Origin: Vicinamibacterales bacterium
Lineage (GTDB): Bacteria > Acidobacteriota > Vicinamibacteria > Vicinamibacterales > UBA2999
Assembly (NCBI GenBank): GCA_041659285.1
Contig: JBAZYO010000003.1
Location: 124,001 to 188,000, forward strand
DNA: 64,000 bases
Direction of reading: 5' to 3'
Each line of letters begins with the position of its first letter. The first letter of the stretch is position 1. Below, one piece after another: positions 15,389-25,578 of the stretch. The position numbers were made by a program, and so were the translations under genes. The notes below the pieces were generated by a model that was not told the origin of the DNA, did not search any database, and saw only the letters and a program-made list of their open reading frames with translations.

Positions 15389-16329
15389 CGGGCGGGTCTA
15401 TCCGGCTAACCACCTCCGCCAAGGCTTCGGCGGTCAAGAAGCCGGATGCCACATTCACTATCCGGCTAAAGCCGGATGCTACATCCCGATCTACATCCCG
15501 ACCGGATGCCACATCCCGGCCGGGCCCGGCAGGCTTCTCGTTGGTCGAGTTGCTGGTGGCGCTCACGGTCTGCGCCCTCCTGTCTGGTGCCGTCGCGGCC
15601 GTCGCGCCCCAGGCGAGGGCAGCCTTTGATGCCACCCCGGAAGCGCTCGATCTCCAGCAGCGCGAACGCACGGCGGCCGACGTGCTCGCGCGCGTGCTCC
15701 GCTCCGCCGCTCTCGTCGCCGCCACCCGTGACGATGGCACGGCGGGGGAGGCCGTGCCGGCGGTGATGCTGCTCGAACCGGACGACGATGGAACGCGCTT
15801 TCACGGCTTCCGTGTGATCTCGCCCGCGGCGCCGGGACGAGGCGTGCTCGACGTGGATCAGTCGAGCCCATCGGGCTCGCTGAAGTTGACGCCCGATGCC
15901 AGCTGCCCGTCAGCGGGCGACGTGTGCGGCTTCTCGAAAGGCACGGTGGCCATCGTCGCCGATGTGGATGGCCGCTTCGACGTGTTCACGGTCGCCTCCA
16001 CCGATAAGCCCGCCCACGCTCTGACCCCGTCGCGCGCGTTCGCTACCGCGTATCCGGCGGGCGCGGTCGTGATGGAAGTGTCGGCCGACACCTATCGGCT
16101 GGATCCACAAGCCGACGGATCGTCCACGCTGGTTCGAGAGACCGCCAGCGGCGCGGTGCAGCCCATCGTGGACGACGTGCCGGAGTTCAGCATCGCGGCG
16201 TGGCGTTCGTTGGACGTGTTGAAGCGCGTGGACATCACCGTGCGTCTCGTCGCTCGATCGACGGTGCCTCGCCGCCGGGTGCCGGATCGCACCCTTCACC
16301 TGTCCGCCTCGTTGAGGAACCCGTCATGA
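15385..16329 (+). CDS. Minor prepilin, PilW/GspJ-like, with repeat-derived leader
   Basis: 314 residues from the ATG overlapping the previous stop. The prepilin cleavage site AG/FSLVELLVAL lies at residue 50/51, a far longer leader than usual (about 6-25). The extra leader is translated dispersed repeats (IRLKPDATSRSTSRPDATSR), so this N-terminus has been enlarged by repeat insertion. The mature part (about 264 residues) has the PilW/GspJ pattern of a large beta-rich minor pilin. A downstream start is not available before the cleavage motif, so the long leader is probably used. Confidence 0.78.
   Translation: MTGGSIRLTTSAKASAVKKPDATFTIRLKPDATSRSTSRPDATSRPGPAGFSLVELLVALTVCALLSGAVAAVAPQARAAFDATPEALDLQQRERTAADVLARVLRSAALVAATRDDGTAGEAVPAVMLLEPDDDGTRFHGFRVISPAAPGRGVLDVDQSSPSGSLKLTPDASCPSAGDVCGFSKGTVAIVADVDGRFDVFTVASTDKPAHALTPSRAFATAYPAGAVVMEVSADTYRLDPQADGSSTLVRETASGAVQPIVDDVPEFSIAAWRSLDVLKRVDITVRLVARSTVPRRRVPDRTLHLSASLRNPS
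15400..15530. repeat. Cluster of dispersed repeat fragments inside a prepilin leader
   Basis: It contains the perfect palindrome ATCCGGCTAAAGCCGGAT (15460-15477), a plain CCGCC..GGCGG hairpin (15416-15433) and three CCGGATGC(C/T)ACAT units. The frame of the surrounding gene stays open through all of them. Confidence 0.8.
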
Positions 16330-17024
16330 CCAGCCAACGCGGCATCGCGCTCATCCTCGCCCTGCTCGCCACGAGCTTCCTGTCTGCCGTCGGCCTCGGC
16401 CTGGCGGTGGTGTTGTTCGTGGATCACCTGGCCACCGGCAACCTGAAGGGCTCCGTGGCGCTGCTCCATGCCGCCGACGCCGGCATCGAGCTGGCCGTCC
16501 ACGACCTGGCCCGCGCCGACTGGAACGCGGCACTCGCCGGCGCGGAGCTGGGAACCGTTGCCGACGGCCCGCCCTCCGGTGTGCGCGCGATCCCCGGAGG
16601 CGGCGCCGTGAACCTCACCGCCGAAACCAACACCCTCAATTGCGGAAAGGTCACCTCGTGCAGCGGCGCCCAGATGGACGCCAACACCGACGAGCGCCCC
16701 TGGGGCGCCAACAACCCGCGATGGCGGCTGTATGCGTACGGTCCGTTGGACAACCTGCCTGGGCTTGCCCGCCCCGCGCCCGGTTATCTCGCGGTGTGGG
16801 TTGCCGACGACAGCCGGGAGACGGACGACGATCCGCTCAGGGACGGGGAGGCGCAGGGGCGCGGCGTGCTCCGCGTGCGCGCCGCGGCGTTTGGCCGGCT
16901 GGGCTCGAGGCGGGCCATTGAGGCCGAGCTGGCCCGAGTCTGCGCCAGGGCCAACGGCCAGGAGGTCTGCCGGCCCGGGATTCGTGTGCAATCGTGGCAG
17001 GAAGTGCGTCAGCTGGTTCCTTGA
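16326..17024 (+). CDS. PilX-like minor pilin assembly protein
   Basis: 232 residues, ATG overlapping the previous stop. It begins with a short leader, QRGIALILALLATSFLSAVG, the PilX/GspK type of N-terminus where cleavage is followed by a long hydrophobic helix but the Phe-Glu signature is relaxed. ALLHAADAGIELAVHDLARA is the typical conserved sequence after the helix. With the PilV- and PilW-like genes it would form the priming complex at the pilus tip. Two cysteines near the middle could form a disulfide. Confidence 0.78.
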   Translation: MTSQRGIALILALLATSFLSAVGLGLAVVLFVDHLATGNLKGSVALLHAADAGIELAVHDLARADWNAALAGAELGTVADGPPSGVRAIPGGGAVNLTAETNTLNCGKVTSCSGAQMDANTDERPWGANNPRWRLYAYGPLDNLPGLARPAPGYLAVWVADDSRETDDDPLRDGEAQGRGVLRVRAAAFGRLGSRRAIEAELARVCARANGQEVCRPGIRVQSWQEVRQLVP

Positions 17025-17089
17025 CCCGCCGGGACGCGAGTCGTACGATCACCCCAGGGGGAAATCGGCGTCGAGCCGATAACACGAAC

Positions 17090-17682
17090 ATGAAACGCGC
17101 AAGTGCGATCGTAGCCGCCATCCTCGCGATGGGGCCGCTGCCGGCAGCGGCCCAGGCCGGACCGGCGCCGAAACCCGCGTCGCAGACGCTGGTCGATGTG
17201 GCCAAGGCGGAAGAGGCGCGGCGCAAGAACGTGCGCAAGCCGGCCAAGGTCTATACCAATGGCGACTTGAAAGGCGAGAACTCGGCCGCGGTCCCCCCGC
17301 CGCCGGCCACGCCTGCCAAGCCGGACGCGTCCGGTAACACCACGCCGGCCATCAACATCCCGGGCGGCGCGGCGCCGGCCGCCACCACCGAGACGCACGA
17401 CCAGGCCTACTGGAGCGCCAGGATCGGCGCGGCGCGCACTGCCTACGACCGGTCGCGGATGTTCGCCGACGCGCTGCAGAGCCGCATCAACGCGCTCACC
17501 ACCGACTTCGTGAACCGCGACGACCCCGCGCAGCGGGCGCAAATCGAAGGCGACCGCAAGGCCGCCCTTGCCGAGCTCGACCGCGTCAAGAAGGAGATGG
17601 ACACGCAACAGAAGGAGATTGCGGCCATCGAAGATGAAGCCCGCCGGGCCGGCGTGCCCTCGGGCTGGCTGCGACCGGGCGT

Positions 17683-17686
<4 letters not shown>
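17090..17686 (+). CDS. Hypothetical periplasmic coiled-coil protein
   Basis: 198 residues. A signal peptide (AAILAMGPLPAAAQA) is followed by a low-complexity Pro/Ala-rich linker (about 65-105) and a charged helical C-terminal half predicted to form a coiled coil (AQIEGDRKAALAELDRVKKE). No known domain. The end overlaps the response regulator start (GTGA), tying it to the minor-pilin operon. It could be a structural or adaptor protein of the pilus system, but nothing proves this. Confidence 0.62.
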
Positions 17687-19083
<1,397 letters not shown>

Positions 19084-19104
19084 GGCACCCCTTTATGGGG
19101 TGCC
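19084..19104. terminator. GGCACCCC hairpin repeat between converging genes
   Basis: GGCACCCC, loop TTTAT, GGGGTGCC. It begins directly at the regulator's stop codon and ends 5 bases before the aroB stop, so it can end transcripts from both sides. Related copies are at 46210 and 61217. Confidence 0.65.
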
Positions 19105-19109
19105 GCTTC

Positions 19110-20195
19110 TCAAGCCCTGAACCCGAGGCTCTTCAACGCCGCCCTGATCTCTTTCGGCGTCACATCCGTCAGCGTCGTCGTCTGCCCTCGCCTGGTCGCC
19201 GCCACGAAATGCAGCTTGCCGGCCACCACCTTCTTGTCGCGGCCGATGGCGGCGAGCGCCTCCTTCGGCGAGATGTCCGCGACCGGCGGCAGCGGTCCGA
19301 GGTGGGTGATCAACTCCAGGACCTCGTCGTATAGCGACGAGGGTGTCACCCCGCGGGCGACGCCGATCGAGAGCGCCGCCAGCATGCCGTAGCCCACGGC
19401 TTCGCCGTGACGGAAGCGCTTGTACTTGGTCGCGGCCTCGAGTGCATGGCCCACGGTGTGGCCGAAGTTCAGGATGCGGCGCAGTCCCGCTTCACGCTCG
19501 TCGGCGGAGACCACCTCCGCCTTGATGCGGCAGCAGGCCGCCACGAGCGGCGCCACCGCCTCCGGCTTGCGCGCGAAGATCGCCGCCAGCGTCGTTCGCA
19601 TCCGATCCAGCAACGATGGGTCCGAGATCACGCCGTATTTGATCACTTCGTAGAGACCGGCCCTGAACTCGCGGCGGGGCAGCGTATCGAGCACGGTCGG
19701 GTCGGCGACCACGAGACTGGGGGCGTGAAAGGAGCCGATCAGGTTCTTGCCGAGCGGATGGTTGACGCCGGTCTTGCCGCCGATGGCGCTGTCGACCTGC
19801 GCCAGCAGCGTCGTCGGCACGTGGACCACGCGGATGCCGCGCAGGTAGGTGGCCGCGGCGAAGCCGACGAGGTCGCCGATGACGCCGCCGCCGACGGCAA
19901 TCACCACGGTGGAGCGGTCGGCGCTGGCCTTGACCAGCGCGTCGTGGACGCGGGTCACGGTGGCCAGGTTCTTGGAGCGCTCGCCGTCGTCCACCAGCAC
20001 CACCGCGCGATCGGCGCCGGCCTTGCGGAAGCGGGGGCCGTGAAAGCCCCACACCCGCGGGCTCGATACCAGGATGCGGCGCGGGCCGAGGCCCGCCGCG
20101 TCCATCTCCGCACCGAGGGTGTCGATGGTGCGATCGCCGATGATTACCGTGTAGCCGCCCGCGGCGGCGGTCACTCCGATGCGGGTGGGCGCCAT
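19110..20195 (-). CDS. aroB: 3-dehydroquinate synthase
   Basis: 361 residues. Second step of the shikimate pathway, DAHP to 3-dehydroquinate, NAD and metal dependent, cytosolic. Diagnostic stretches: GGGVIGDLVGFAAATYLRGI (NAD binding), PTTLLAQVDSAIGGKTGVNH (phosphate/substrate binding), EVIKYGVISD, and the metal-binding NFGHTVGHALE followed by HGEAVGYGM. Normal length. It stands alone, facing the pil cluster at its 3' end and diverging from nadB at its 5' end. Confidence 0.97.
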   Translation of the reverse strand: MAPTRIGVTAAAGGYTVIIGDRTIDTLGAEMDAAGLGPRRILVSSPRVWGFHGPRFRKAGADRAVVLVDDGERSKNLATVTRVHDALVKASADRSTVVIAVGGGVIGDLVGFAAATYLRGIRVVHVPTTLLAQVDSAIGGKTGVNHPLGKNLIGSFHAPSLVVADPTVLDTLPRREFRAGLYEVIKYGVISDPSLLDRMRTTLAAIFARKPEAVAPLVAACCRIKAEVVSADEREAGLRRILNFGHTVGHALEAATKYKRFRHGEAVGYGMLAALSIGVARGVTPSSLYDEVLELITHLGPLPPVADISPKEALAAIGRDKKVVAGKLHFVAATRRGQTTTLTDVTPKEIRAALKSLGFRA

Positions 20196-20221
20196 GTACG
20201 ATTGCTAGGATAACATCCTCA

Positions 20222-20251
20222 TTCGACGACGGGACTCGCGACTGATACGAT
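20222..20251 (+). promoter_or_regulatory. Candidate promoter of nadB
   Basis: TTCGAC (20222-20227) and TACGAT (20246-20251) are 18 bases apart. The -10 box lies 6 bases before a GTG that is in frame with nadB, implying a leaderless transcript. Confidence 0.42.
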
Positions 20252-20257
20252 CATTTG

Positions 20258-21865
20258 GTGCTACGTCGTCCTGACTTCCTGGTGATCGGCAGCGGTATCG
20301 CGGGGTTGCGCGCTGCCGCCGATCTCGCGCGGGCCGGCGACGTCCTCATTCTCACCAAGGCGGCTCCCACCGAGAGCAACACCGGCTACGCGCAGGGCGG
20401 GATCGCCGCGGCGTTGGGCCCCGGCGATTCGCCCGACCTGCACGCCGCCGACACCCTGGCCGCCGGCGACGGGCTCTGCGTGGAGGCCGCGGTCCGCGTG
20501 CTCGCCGAAGACGGCGTGCGCTACACGCGCGAGCTGATCGAGTGGGGCGCGCGCTTCGACCGCGACGCCGCCGGTGAGATTGCGTTCGGCCGCGAGGGTG
20601 CCCATGGCTTGCGCCGCGTGCTGCATGCGGCGGATGCGACCGGCCGCGAGATCGGCCGCACCCTCTGGGATAAGGTGTCTCACCTGCCGCGCGTGCGCGT
20701 CGAGCGTCACGCGCGGGTGAGCCGGCTGCTGATGCGCAACGGCGCCTGCATTGGCGCCGCCTACGAAGACGAGGGCGGTACCCACATCGTGGAGGCCCCG
20801 GCGGTGCTGCTGGCCACCGGCGGCGCCGGTCACCTCTTTCGCGAAACGACCAATCCGTCCATCGCCACCGGCGACGGCGTCACGCTGGCCTGGCATGCCG
20901 GCGCCCGCGTGGCGGATCTCGAGTTCGTCCAGTTCCACCCCACCGCGCTCAGCGCGCCTGGCGCGCCCAGGTTCCTGTTGTCGGAGGCCATGCGCGGCGA
21001 GGGCGCCTACCTGCTCAACGCCGCCGGCGAGCGCTTCATGACGCGGTACGAGCCGGCCGGAGAATTGGCCTCCCGGGACCTGGTGTCGCGGGCCATCCGG
21101 CTCGAGCAGCAGCGAACGGGACAGCCCGTGTTCCTCTCGATGCAGCACCTGGACGCGGCGTGGGTCCGCTCACGGTTCCCTACCGTGGCCGCGGCGTGTC
21201 TCACCGCGGGATTCGACCTGGCCACCGATCGGGTGCCCGTGGGACCGGCGGCGCACTACGTGATGGGCGGCGTCGAGACCGACTTGTGGGGACGCACGAC
21301 CGTGCCTGGGCTCTACGCGGCCGGCGAGGTGGCCTGCACGGGGGTCCACGGCGCCAACCGGCTCGCGAGCAACTCGCTGCTCGAGGGGCTGGTCTTCGGC
21401 GCGCGGAGCGCGCAAGCGATGCTCTTGCCGGTCGAGGCCGGGCAGATGGCCGAGGCAGTACGCGAGGTGTCCGCCTCCGCGGCCGAAGGCCGCTCCGGCG
21501 GGACCTCGCCGAAGCTCGCGCGCCATCTGGCGAGCGAAGGCGGGCTCATCGAAGACTCGGTCCGCGAGCTGATGTGGAACTCCGTCGGGCTCCTTCGCGA
21601 CGGCGCCGCGCTCGAAGCGGCGAACGACCAGCTCGACGCCTGGTACGACGCGATCACCCGGCGCGTGGAGGCCGGGGGCCTGTCTCCGTCCGAATGGCGG
21701 CTCGCCTCGATCGTGACGGTGGGGCGCCTGATGGCCCGTGCCGCCCTGCGGCGGGAAGAAACCCGCGGCGGGCACGCCCGATCCGACTTCCCGGCCAGAG
21801 ATGACGTAAACTTTAAGGTTCATATCGCCGAAAGAAACCCGGGAGCCCATGGCCGCGAAACCTAA
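20258..21865 (+). CDS. nadB: L-aspartate oxidase
   Basis: 535 residues from GTG 20258; a TTG three bases earlier is the alternative. FAD enzyme making iminoaspartate for NAD synthesis. The dinucleotide-binding GSGIAGLRAA is at the start, then GYAQGGIAAALG, a His/Arg-rich substrate region (GREGAHGLRRVLHA), and near the C-terminus HGANRLASNSLLEGLVFG. It lacks the long C-terminal part of succinate dehydrogenase flavoproteins. nadA and nadC are not nearby. The 3' end overlaps the proS start by 17 bases. Confidence 0.9.
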   Translation: MLRRPDFLVIGSGIAGLRAAADLARAGDVLILTKAAPTESNTGYAQGGIAAALGPGDSPDLHAADTLAAGDGLCVEAAVRVLAEDGVRYTRELIEWGARFDRDAAGEIAFGREGAHGLRRVLHAADATGREIGRTLWDKVSHLPRVRVERHARVSRLLMRNGACIGAAYEDEGGTHIVEAPAVLLATGGAGHLFRETTNPSIATGDGVTLAWHAGARVADLEFVQFHPTALSAPGAPRFLLSEAMRGEGAYLLNAAGERFMTRYEPAGELASRDLVSRAIRLEQQRTGQPVFLSMQHLDAAWVRSRFPTVAAACLTAGFDLATDRVPVGPAAHYVMGGVETDLWGRTTVPGLYAAGEVACTGVHGANRLASNSLLEGLVFGARSAQAMLLPVEAGQMAEAVREVSASAAEGRSGGTSPKLARHLASEGGLIEDSVRELMWNSVGLLRDGAALEAANDQLDAWYDAITRRVEAGGLSPSEWRLASIVTVGRLMARAALRREETRGGHARSDFPARDDVNFKVHIAERNPGAHGRET

Positions 21866-23312
21866 TCAAGACGAAGCCTTTGTTACGGAAATCACCAAGC
21901 AGTCGGTCGACTTCTCGAAGTGGTATCTCGACGTCGTCCGCAAGGCCGAACTGGCCGACTACTCGCCGGTCAAGGGCTTCATGGTCATCCGGCCGTACGG
22001 CTACGCCATCTGGGAGCTGATCCAGCAGCAGCTCGACCAGCGTTTCAAGGACACCGGACACGTCAACGCCTACTTTCCGCTGCTGATTCCCGAGAGCCTC
22101 CTGCTGAAGGAAGCGCAGCACGTCGAGGGCTTCGCGCCGCAGGTGGCGTGGGTCACGCGCGGTGGCGGTGAAGATCTCGAGGAACGGCTGGTCATCCGGC
22201 CCACCTCCGAGACCATTTTCGGCGTGATGTACCAGAAGTGGATCCAGTCGTGGCGCGACCTGCCCGTGCTGATCAACCAGTGGGCGAACGTCGTCCGGTG
22301 GGAGAAGGTGACGCGGCCGTTCCTGCGGACCACGGAATTCCTCTGGCAGGAAGGCCACACCGCCCACGAGACGGCGGATGAGGCGCAGGAAGAGACCATG
22401 AAGATTCTCGGCATCTACAAGGAGTTTGCCGAGAACGTGCTGGCCATGCCGGTGGTGGACGGGCAGAAGAGCGACAGCGAGAAATTTGCCGGCGCCTCGA
22501 AGACCTACTCGATCGAAGCCTTGATGGGCGACGGCCGCGCGCTGCAGGCCGGCACCTCGCACAACCTCGGCCAGAACTTCGCCAAGGCCTTCGAGATCCA
22601 GTTCCAGGGCCGCGACAAGACGCTGCAGCACGCGTGGACGACGTCGTGGGGCGTTTCGACGCGCCTGATCGGCGGCGTGATCATGACGCACGGCGACGAC
22701 AGCGGCCTGATCCTGCCGCCCGCGGTGGCGCCGTGGCAGGTGGTGATTGTGCCCATCCCGCGCGGCAACTGGAAAGAAACCGTGCTGCCCAAGTGCGAAG
22801 AGATTCGCGATCAACTGAAGGCGGCCGGCATTCGCGTCAAGCTCGATGCCGACGAAAGCCAGACGCCCGGCTGGAAGTTTTCGGAGTACGAGATGCGCGG
22901 CGTGCCGCTGCGCCTCGAGATTGGCCCCAAGGACATCGAGAAGTCTGCGGTCTTCGCGGCCCGCCGCGACACCCGCGTCAAGGCCTCGATCCCGATGGCG
23001 GGCCTGGCCGATGCCATCAAGAGCCTGCTCGCCGAGATCCAGAAGAGCCTGCTCGATCGGGCGCGCACGTTCCGCGACGAGCACACCTCGACGGCCGGCA
23101 CCTACGATGATTTCAAGGCGGCCATGGAAGGCCGCCCGGGTTTCGTGATCGCACCGTGGTGCGAAGAGGCGCAGTGTGAGGCCGACATCAAGGCCGAGAC
23201 ACAGGCGACCATTCGCAACATCCCGGTCGGCTACGACCAGGCGCCCGGCAAGCCCTGCGTGAAGTGCGGCAAGCCGGGCAAGGTGAGTGCCTGGTTCGCG
23301 AAGGCGTACTAA
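21849..23312 (+). CDS. proS: Prolyl-tRNA synthetase (eukaryote/archaeal-like type)
   Basis: 487 residues. Class II synthetase: RPTSETIFGVMYQKWIQSWR (motif 2 region) and the Pro-binding TEFLWQEGHTAHE. The absence of the bacterial editing insertion and the presence of a C-terminal zinc-type domain (Cys residues in CEEAQCEAD and CVKCGKPG) place it in the shorter archaeal-like ProS group found in several bacterial phyla. The ATG lies inside the 3' end of nadB, preceded by GGGAG. Confidence 0.96.
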   Translation: MAAKPNQDEAFVTEITKQSVDFSKWYLDVVRKAELADYSPVKGFMVIRPYGYAIWELIQQQLDQRFKDTGHVNAYFPLLIPESLLLKEAQHVEGFAPQVAWVTRGGGEDLEERLVIRPTSETIFGVMYQKWIQSWRDLPVLINQWANVVRWEKVTRPFLRTTEFLWQEGHTAHETADEAQEETMKILGIYKEFAENVLAMPVVDGQKSDSEKFAGASKTYSIEALMGDGRALQAGTSHNLGQNFAKAFEIQFQGRDKTLQHAWTTSWGVSTRLIGGVIMTHGDDSGLILPPAVAPWQVVIVPIPRGNWKETVLPKCEEIRDQLKAAGIRVKLDADESQTPGWKFSEYEMRGVPLRLEIGPKDIEKSAVFAARRDTRVKASIPMAGLADAIKSLLAEIQKSLLDRARTFRDEHTSTAGTYDDFKAAMEGRPGFVIAPWCEEAQCEADIKAETQATIRNIPVGYDQAPGKPCVKCGKPGKVSAWFAKAY

Positions 23313-23320
23313 GATAACGG

Positions 23321-23338
23321 TCCGCCTGAAGGCGGACG
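23321..23338. repeat. Dispersed palindrome GTCCGCCT-GA-AGGCGGAC
   Basis: Perfect 8-bp stem with a 2-nt loop, in the gap between proS and the DUF1428 gene. Same design as 15460-15477 and 39575-39592; read on the minus strand it would encode VASAFRRT. Confidence 0.7.
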
Positions 23339-23358
23339 CCACCGGGGGGAGAAGACAC

Positions 23359-23721
23359 ATGCCTCGTTACGTTGACGGATTTCTGCTGGTCGTCCCGAAG
23401 AAGCGGTTGACGGAGTATCGCGGCATCGCGCGCAAGGCCGGCAAGGTGTGGAAAGATCACGGCGCGCTCGACTACGTGGAGTGCGTCAGCGACCACCTCG
23501 AGCAGCAGATGGGCACGCCGTTCGACAAGGTGACCAGGTTGAAGGCCGGGGAAGTGGTGGTGTTCTCCTGGATCGTCTACAAGTCGAAGGCCCATCGCGA
23601 CGCGGTCAACAAGAAGGTGATGAAGGACCCGCGACTCCAGGCGATGATGGCTCCCGGCGCCATGCCGTTTGACAGCAAGCGCATGAGTTACGGCGGGTTC
23701 AAGGTCCTGGTCGAGGCCTGA
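23359..23721 (+). CDS. DUF1428 family protein
   Basis: 120 residues. It matches the DUF1428 pattern (YVDGFLLVVPKKRLTEYRGI, DHGALDYVECVSDHL, WIVYKSKAHRDAVNKKVMKD, FDSKRMSYGGFKVLV), a dimeric alpha/beta barrel fold of unknown function. GGAG precedes the ATG. Starting further upstream would translate the dispersed repeat, so the ATG at 23359 is preferred. A free-standing small protein with no operon clue. Confidence 0.85.
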   Translation: MPRYVDGFLLVVPKKRLTEYRGIARKAGKVWKDHGALDYVECVSDHLEQQMGTPFDKVTRLKAGEVVVFSWIVYKSKAHRDAVNKKVMKDPRLQAMMAPGAMPFDSKRMSYGGFKVLVEA

Positions 23722-23768
23722 TCCGGCGCGGCCTTGCAGCTTTATCGCGCTTCGCGCTGAACCGCGGC

Positions 23769-23810
23769 GGGGTCAGACCCCTCGGCGATACTTGCTCGGG
23801 GTCAGACTCC
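23769..23810. repeat. Paired GGGGTCNGACCCC palindromes, copy 1
   Basis: GGGGTCAGACCCC (23769-23781) and GGGGTCAGACTCC (23798-23810), 29 bases centre to centre. The spacer is related to that of the pair at 56152. It sits downstream of the DUF1428 gene. Confidence 0.75.
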
Positions 23811-23819
23811 GCAAATGAA

Positions 23820-23853
23820 AAAGGCGGGCAACCCCTGAGGGCTGCCCGCCTTT
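23820..23853. terminator. Bidirectional intrinsic terminator
   Basis: AAAGGCGGGCA pairs perfectly with TGCCCGCCTTT, with an inner CCC/GGG and CTGA loop; A-run on the left and T-run on the right. It lies between the converging DUF1428 and OmpA-family genes and can end both. Confidence 0.85.
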
Positions 23854-23877
23854 CGAACTTCTAACTTCCTAGGTCGG

Positions 23878-25503
23878 CTACTGCAGCCGAATCGTCAACG
23901 CCGCGCGGCGGTTGAGACGGCGGGTCTCTTCGCGCGAGTTGTCGTGCTTCGGACGCTCTTCGCCGTAGCTCACCGTCTGCAGGCGAGTGGCGGCCACACC
24001 GCGGCTCGCGAGGTACTCGCGGACGGCGTTGGAGCGGCGCTCGCCGAGCGCGAGGTTGTACTCGGTCGTGCCGATGTTGCAGGTGTGGCCTTCAACCGTG
24101 ATGCGCAGGTTCGGGTCTTCGCTCATCGCCTTGATGGCCTCGTCCAGGATGCGCGTGGCTTCGGCGCGCAGCGTGTAGCGGTCGAAGTCGAAGTGCACGT
24201 CTTCGAACGTGTATTCCTTCTTCGGCGCGGCGATCACCTGCACGGTGATGGTGTCGGTGGCGGTCATGCCCTTGCCGTCGTCCACGGTCACGGTCAGCGG
24301 CACGGCGCCGACCTGGCCCGGAGCGGTCCACGGCGTCTGGCGGTCACCCGCGTTGCCGAACGAACCCGTGGGGCTCGACCAGCGGTAGCGGAGCGTGTCG
24401 CCGTCCGGATCCTGCGCGTCGGCGGTCGCCGTGAGCTGGCGGCCCACTTCCACCGTGCACGGCTCGCAGCGCGCCTTCACCGTGGGCGGGCGGTTGGCGG
24501 GCATCGGCGGCGCCACCGGTGCGGTGGGCTGCACGACGGCCGCGGGCGGCACGTAGTTCTTGATGCCCGGCGAATAGCCGAGGCGCACCTGGAGGCCCAG
24601 GCGGTCGAAGTCGCTGTCTTCCGAGGTCACGAAGTCGCGGCGGTGCAGGTAGTACGACGCCGTGTAGCTCACGCCGGAGCCGAAGTAGAAGCCGTTGGTC
24701 GCGTGGTACTGGAAGCCGCCGAACAGGTCGCGCGTGGCGTCAGGATCCCAGGCGCCCGGCATGCCGATGGCCGCCAGCGATGGTCCGGTGTAGGTCTGTT
24801 CCTGATCGACCAGCGCCTCGCCGTGCATTTCGGCGATCACCTTGAACTTCGAGCGGCTGGGGAAGCCCGCGCCGATGCCCCAGTTGAAGCCTTGCGTCAG
24901 GTTGTAGCCGTCCGGCTGTCCGCGCACCTTGAAGCCGGCCGACGCCGTGAGCTCCACGCGCTGGTTGAACTCGCGCGAGCCAATCAGGTCGAACTGGAAG
25001 TCCGGCTTGCCCGTGCCGAGGCCGTCGTCTGCGCTCGCCGTCGGCACTTTCGCCGACACGCGCAACGCCGCGGCGTAGCCGTTGTTGGTGGCCTGCGACA
25101 TCAGGTTGAACTTCGCGCCCACGGTGAGGTCGCCGAGGCCGGTGCTCCAGCCTTTGTTGATCAGGTAATCCTGCGGTTGGCCGTTGAGCGCCACCGGAAC
25201 CAGGTCGGCGTCAAGGCGGCGGAAGCCCATCGCACCGAACAACTCGATGCGGTTGGTGACGCCGAAGCCAAACATGCCGCCAATGTCGGTGATGTCGCTG
25301 AAGCCTTCACTCCGGTCGAAGTTCACCAACTGGAAGGCGCCGGACCATTGGCCTTTGGGCAACGTCTCGCCCGTCGGGACGAACCAAAGTCCCGTGTCGC
25401 CAAGGATCGTGCTACTGCCGGGCCGGCTTTCTTGCGCCCAAGCACTGGATGAAGCCAAGACGCACAGCGTTAGGCCAACCGCCAAATGGCGAAGAATTTT
25501 CAT
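23878..25503 (-). CDS. OmpA-family outer-membrane protein with Ig-like domain
   Basis: 541 residues from the ATG at 25503, which leads straight into a signal peptide (ILRHLAVGLTLCVLASSSAWAQ); other in-frame ATGs up to 25527 only add a MRMGVGMG repeat. Residues about 30-330 look like a beta-barrel (aromatic ends, alternating strands), followed by a Pro-rich linker, a PKD/Ig-like domain (about 345-425, with TVEVGRQLTATADAQDPDGD) and a C-terminal OmpA peptidoglycan-binding domain (FDFDRYTLR, EGHTCNIGTTEYNLALGERR). It anchors the outer membrane to the wall. Monocistronic. Confidence 0.88.
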   Translation of the reverse strand: MKILRHLAVGLTLCVLASSSAWAQESRPGSSTILGDTGLWFVPTGETLPKGQWSGAFQLVNFDRSEGFSDITDIGGMFGFGVTNRIELFGAMGFRRLDADLVPVALNGQPQDYLINKGWSTGLGDLTVGAKFNLMSQATNNGYAAALRVSAKVPTASADDGLGTGKPDFQFDLIGSREFNQRVELTASAGFKVRGQPDGYNLTQGFNWGIGAGFPSRSKFKVIAEMHGEALVDQEQTYTGPSLAAIGMPGAWDPDATRDLFGGFQYHATNGFYFGSGVSYTASYYLHRRDFVTSEDSDFDRLGLQVRLGYSPGIKNYVPPAAVVQPTAPVAPPMPANRPPTVKARCEPCTVEVGRQLTATADAQDPDGDTLRYRWSSPTGSFGNAGDRQTPWTAPGQVGAVPLTVTVDDGKGMTATDTITVQVIAAPKKEYTFEDVHFDFDRYTLRAEATRILDEAIKAMSEDPNLRITVEGHTCNIGTTEYNLALGERRSNAVREYLASRGVAATRLQTVSYGEERPKHDNSREETRRLNRRAALTIRLQ

Positions 25504-25578
25504 ACCCATACCCACACCCATACGCACAGTCTAGAGCCGAAAAAGTCCCGAAGTCAAACGTACTCCGAGCTTTAGGGT

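Noticed and set aside
15400..15530. CRISPR array
   Set aside because: The repeated units are short, unevenly spaced and read through by an open prepilin gene; no cas genes nearby.
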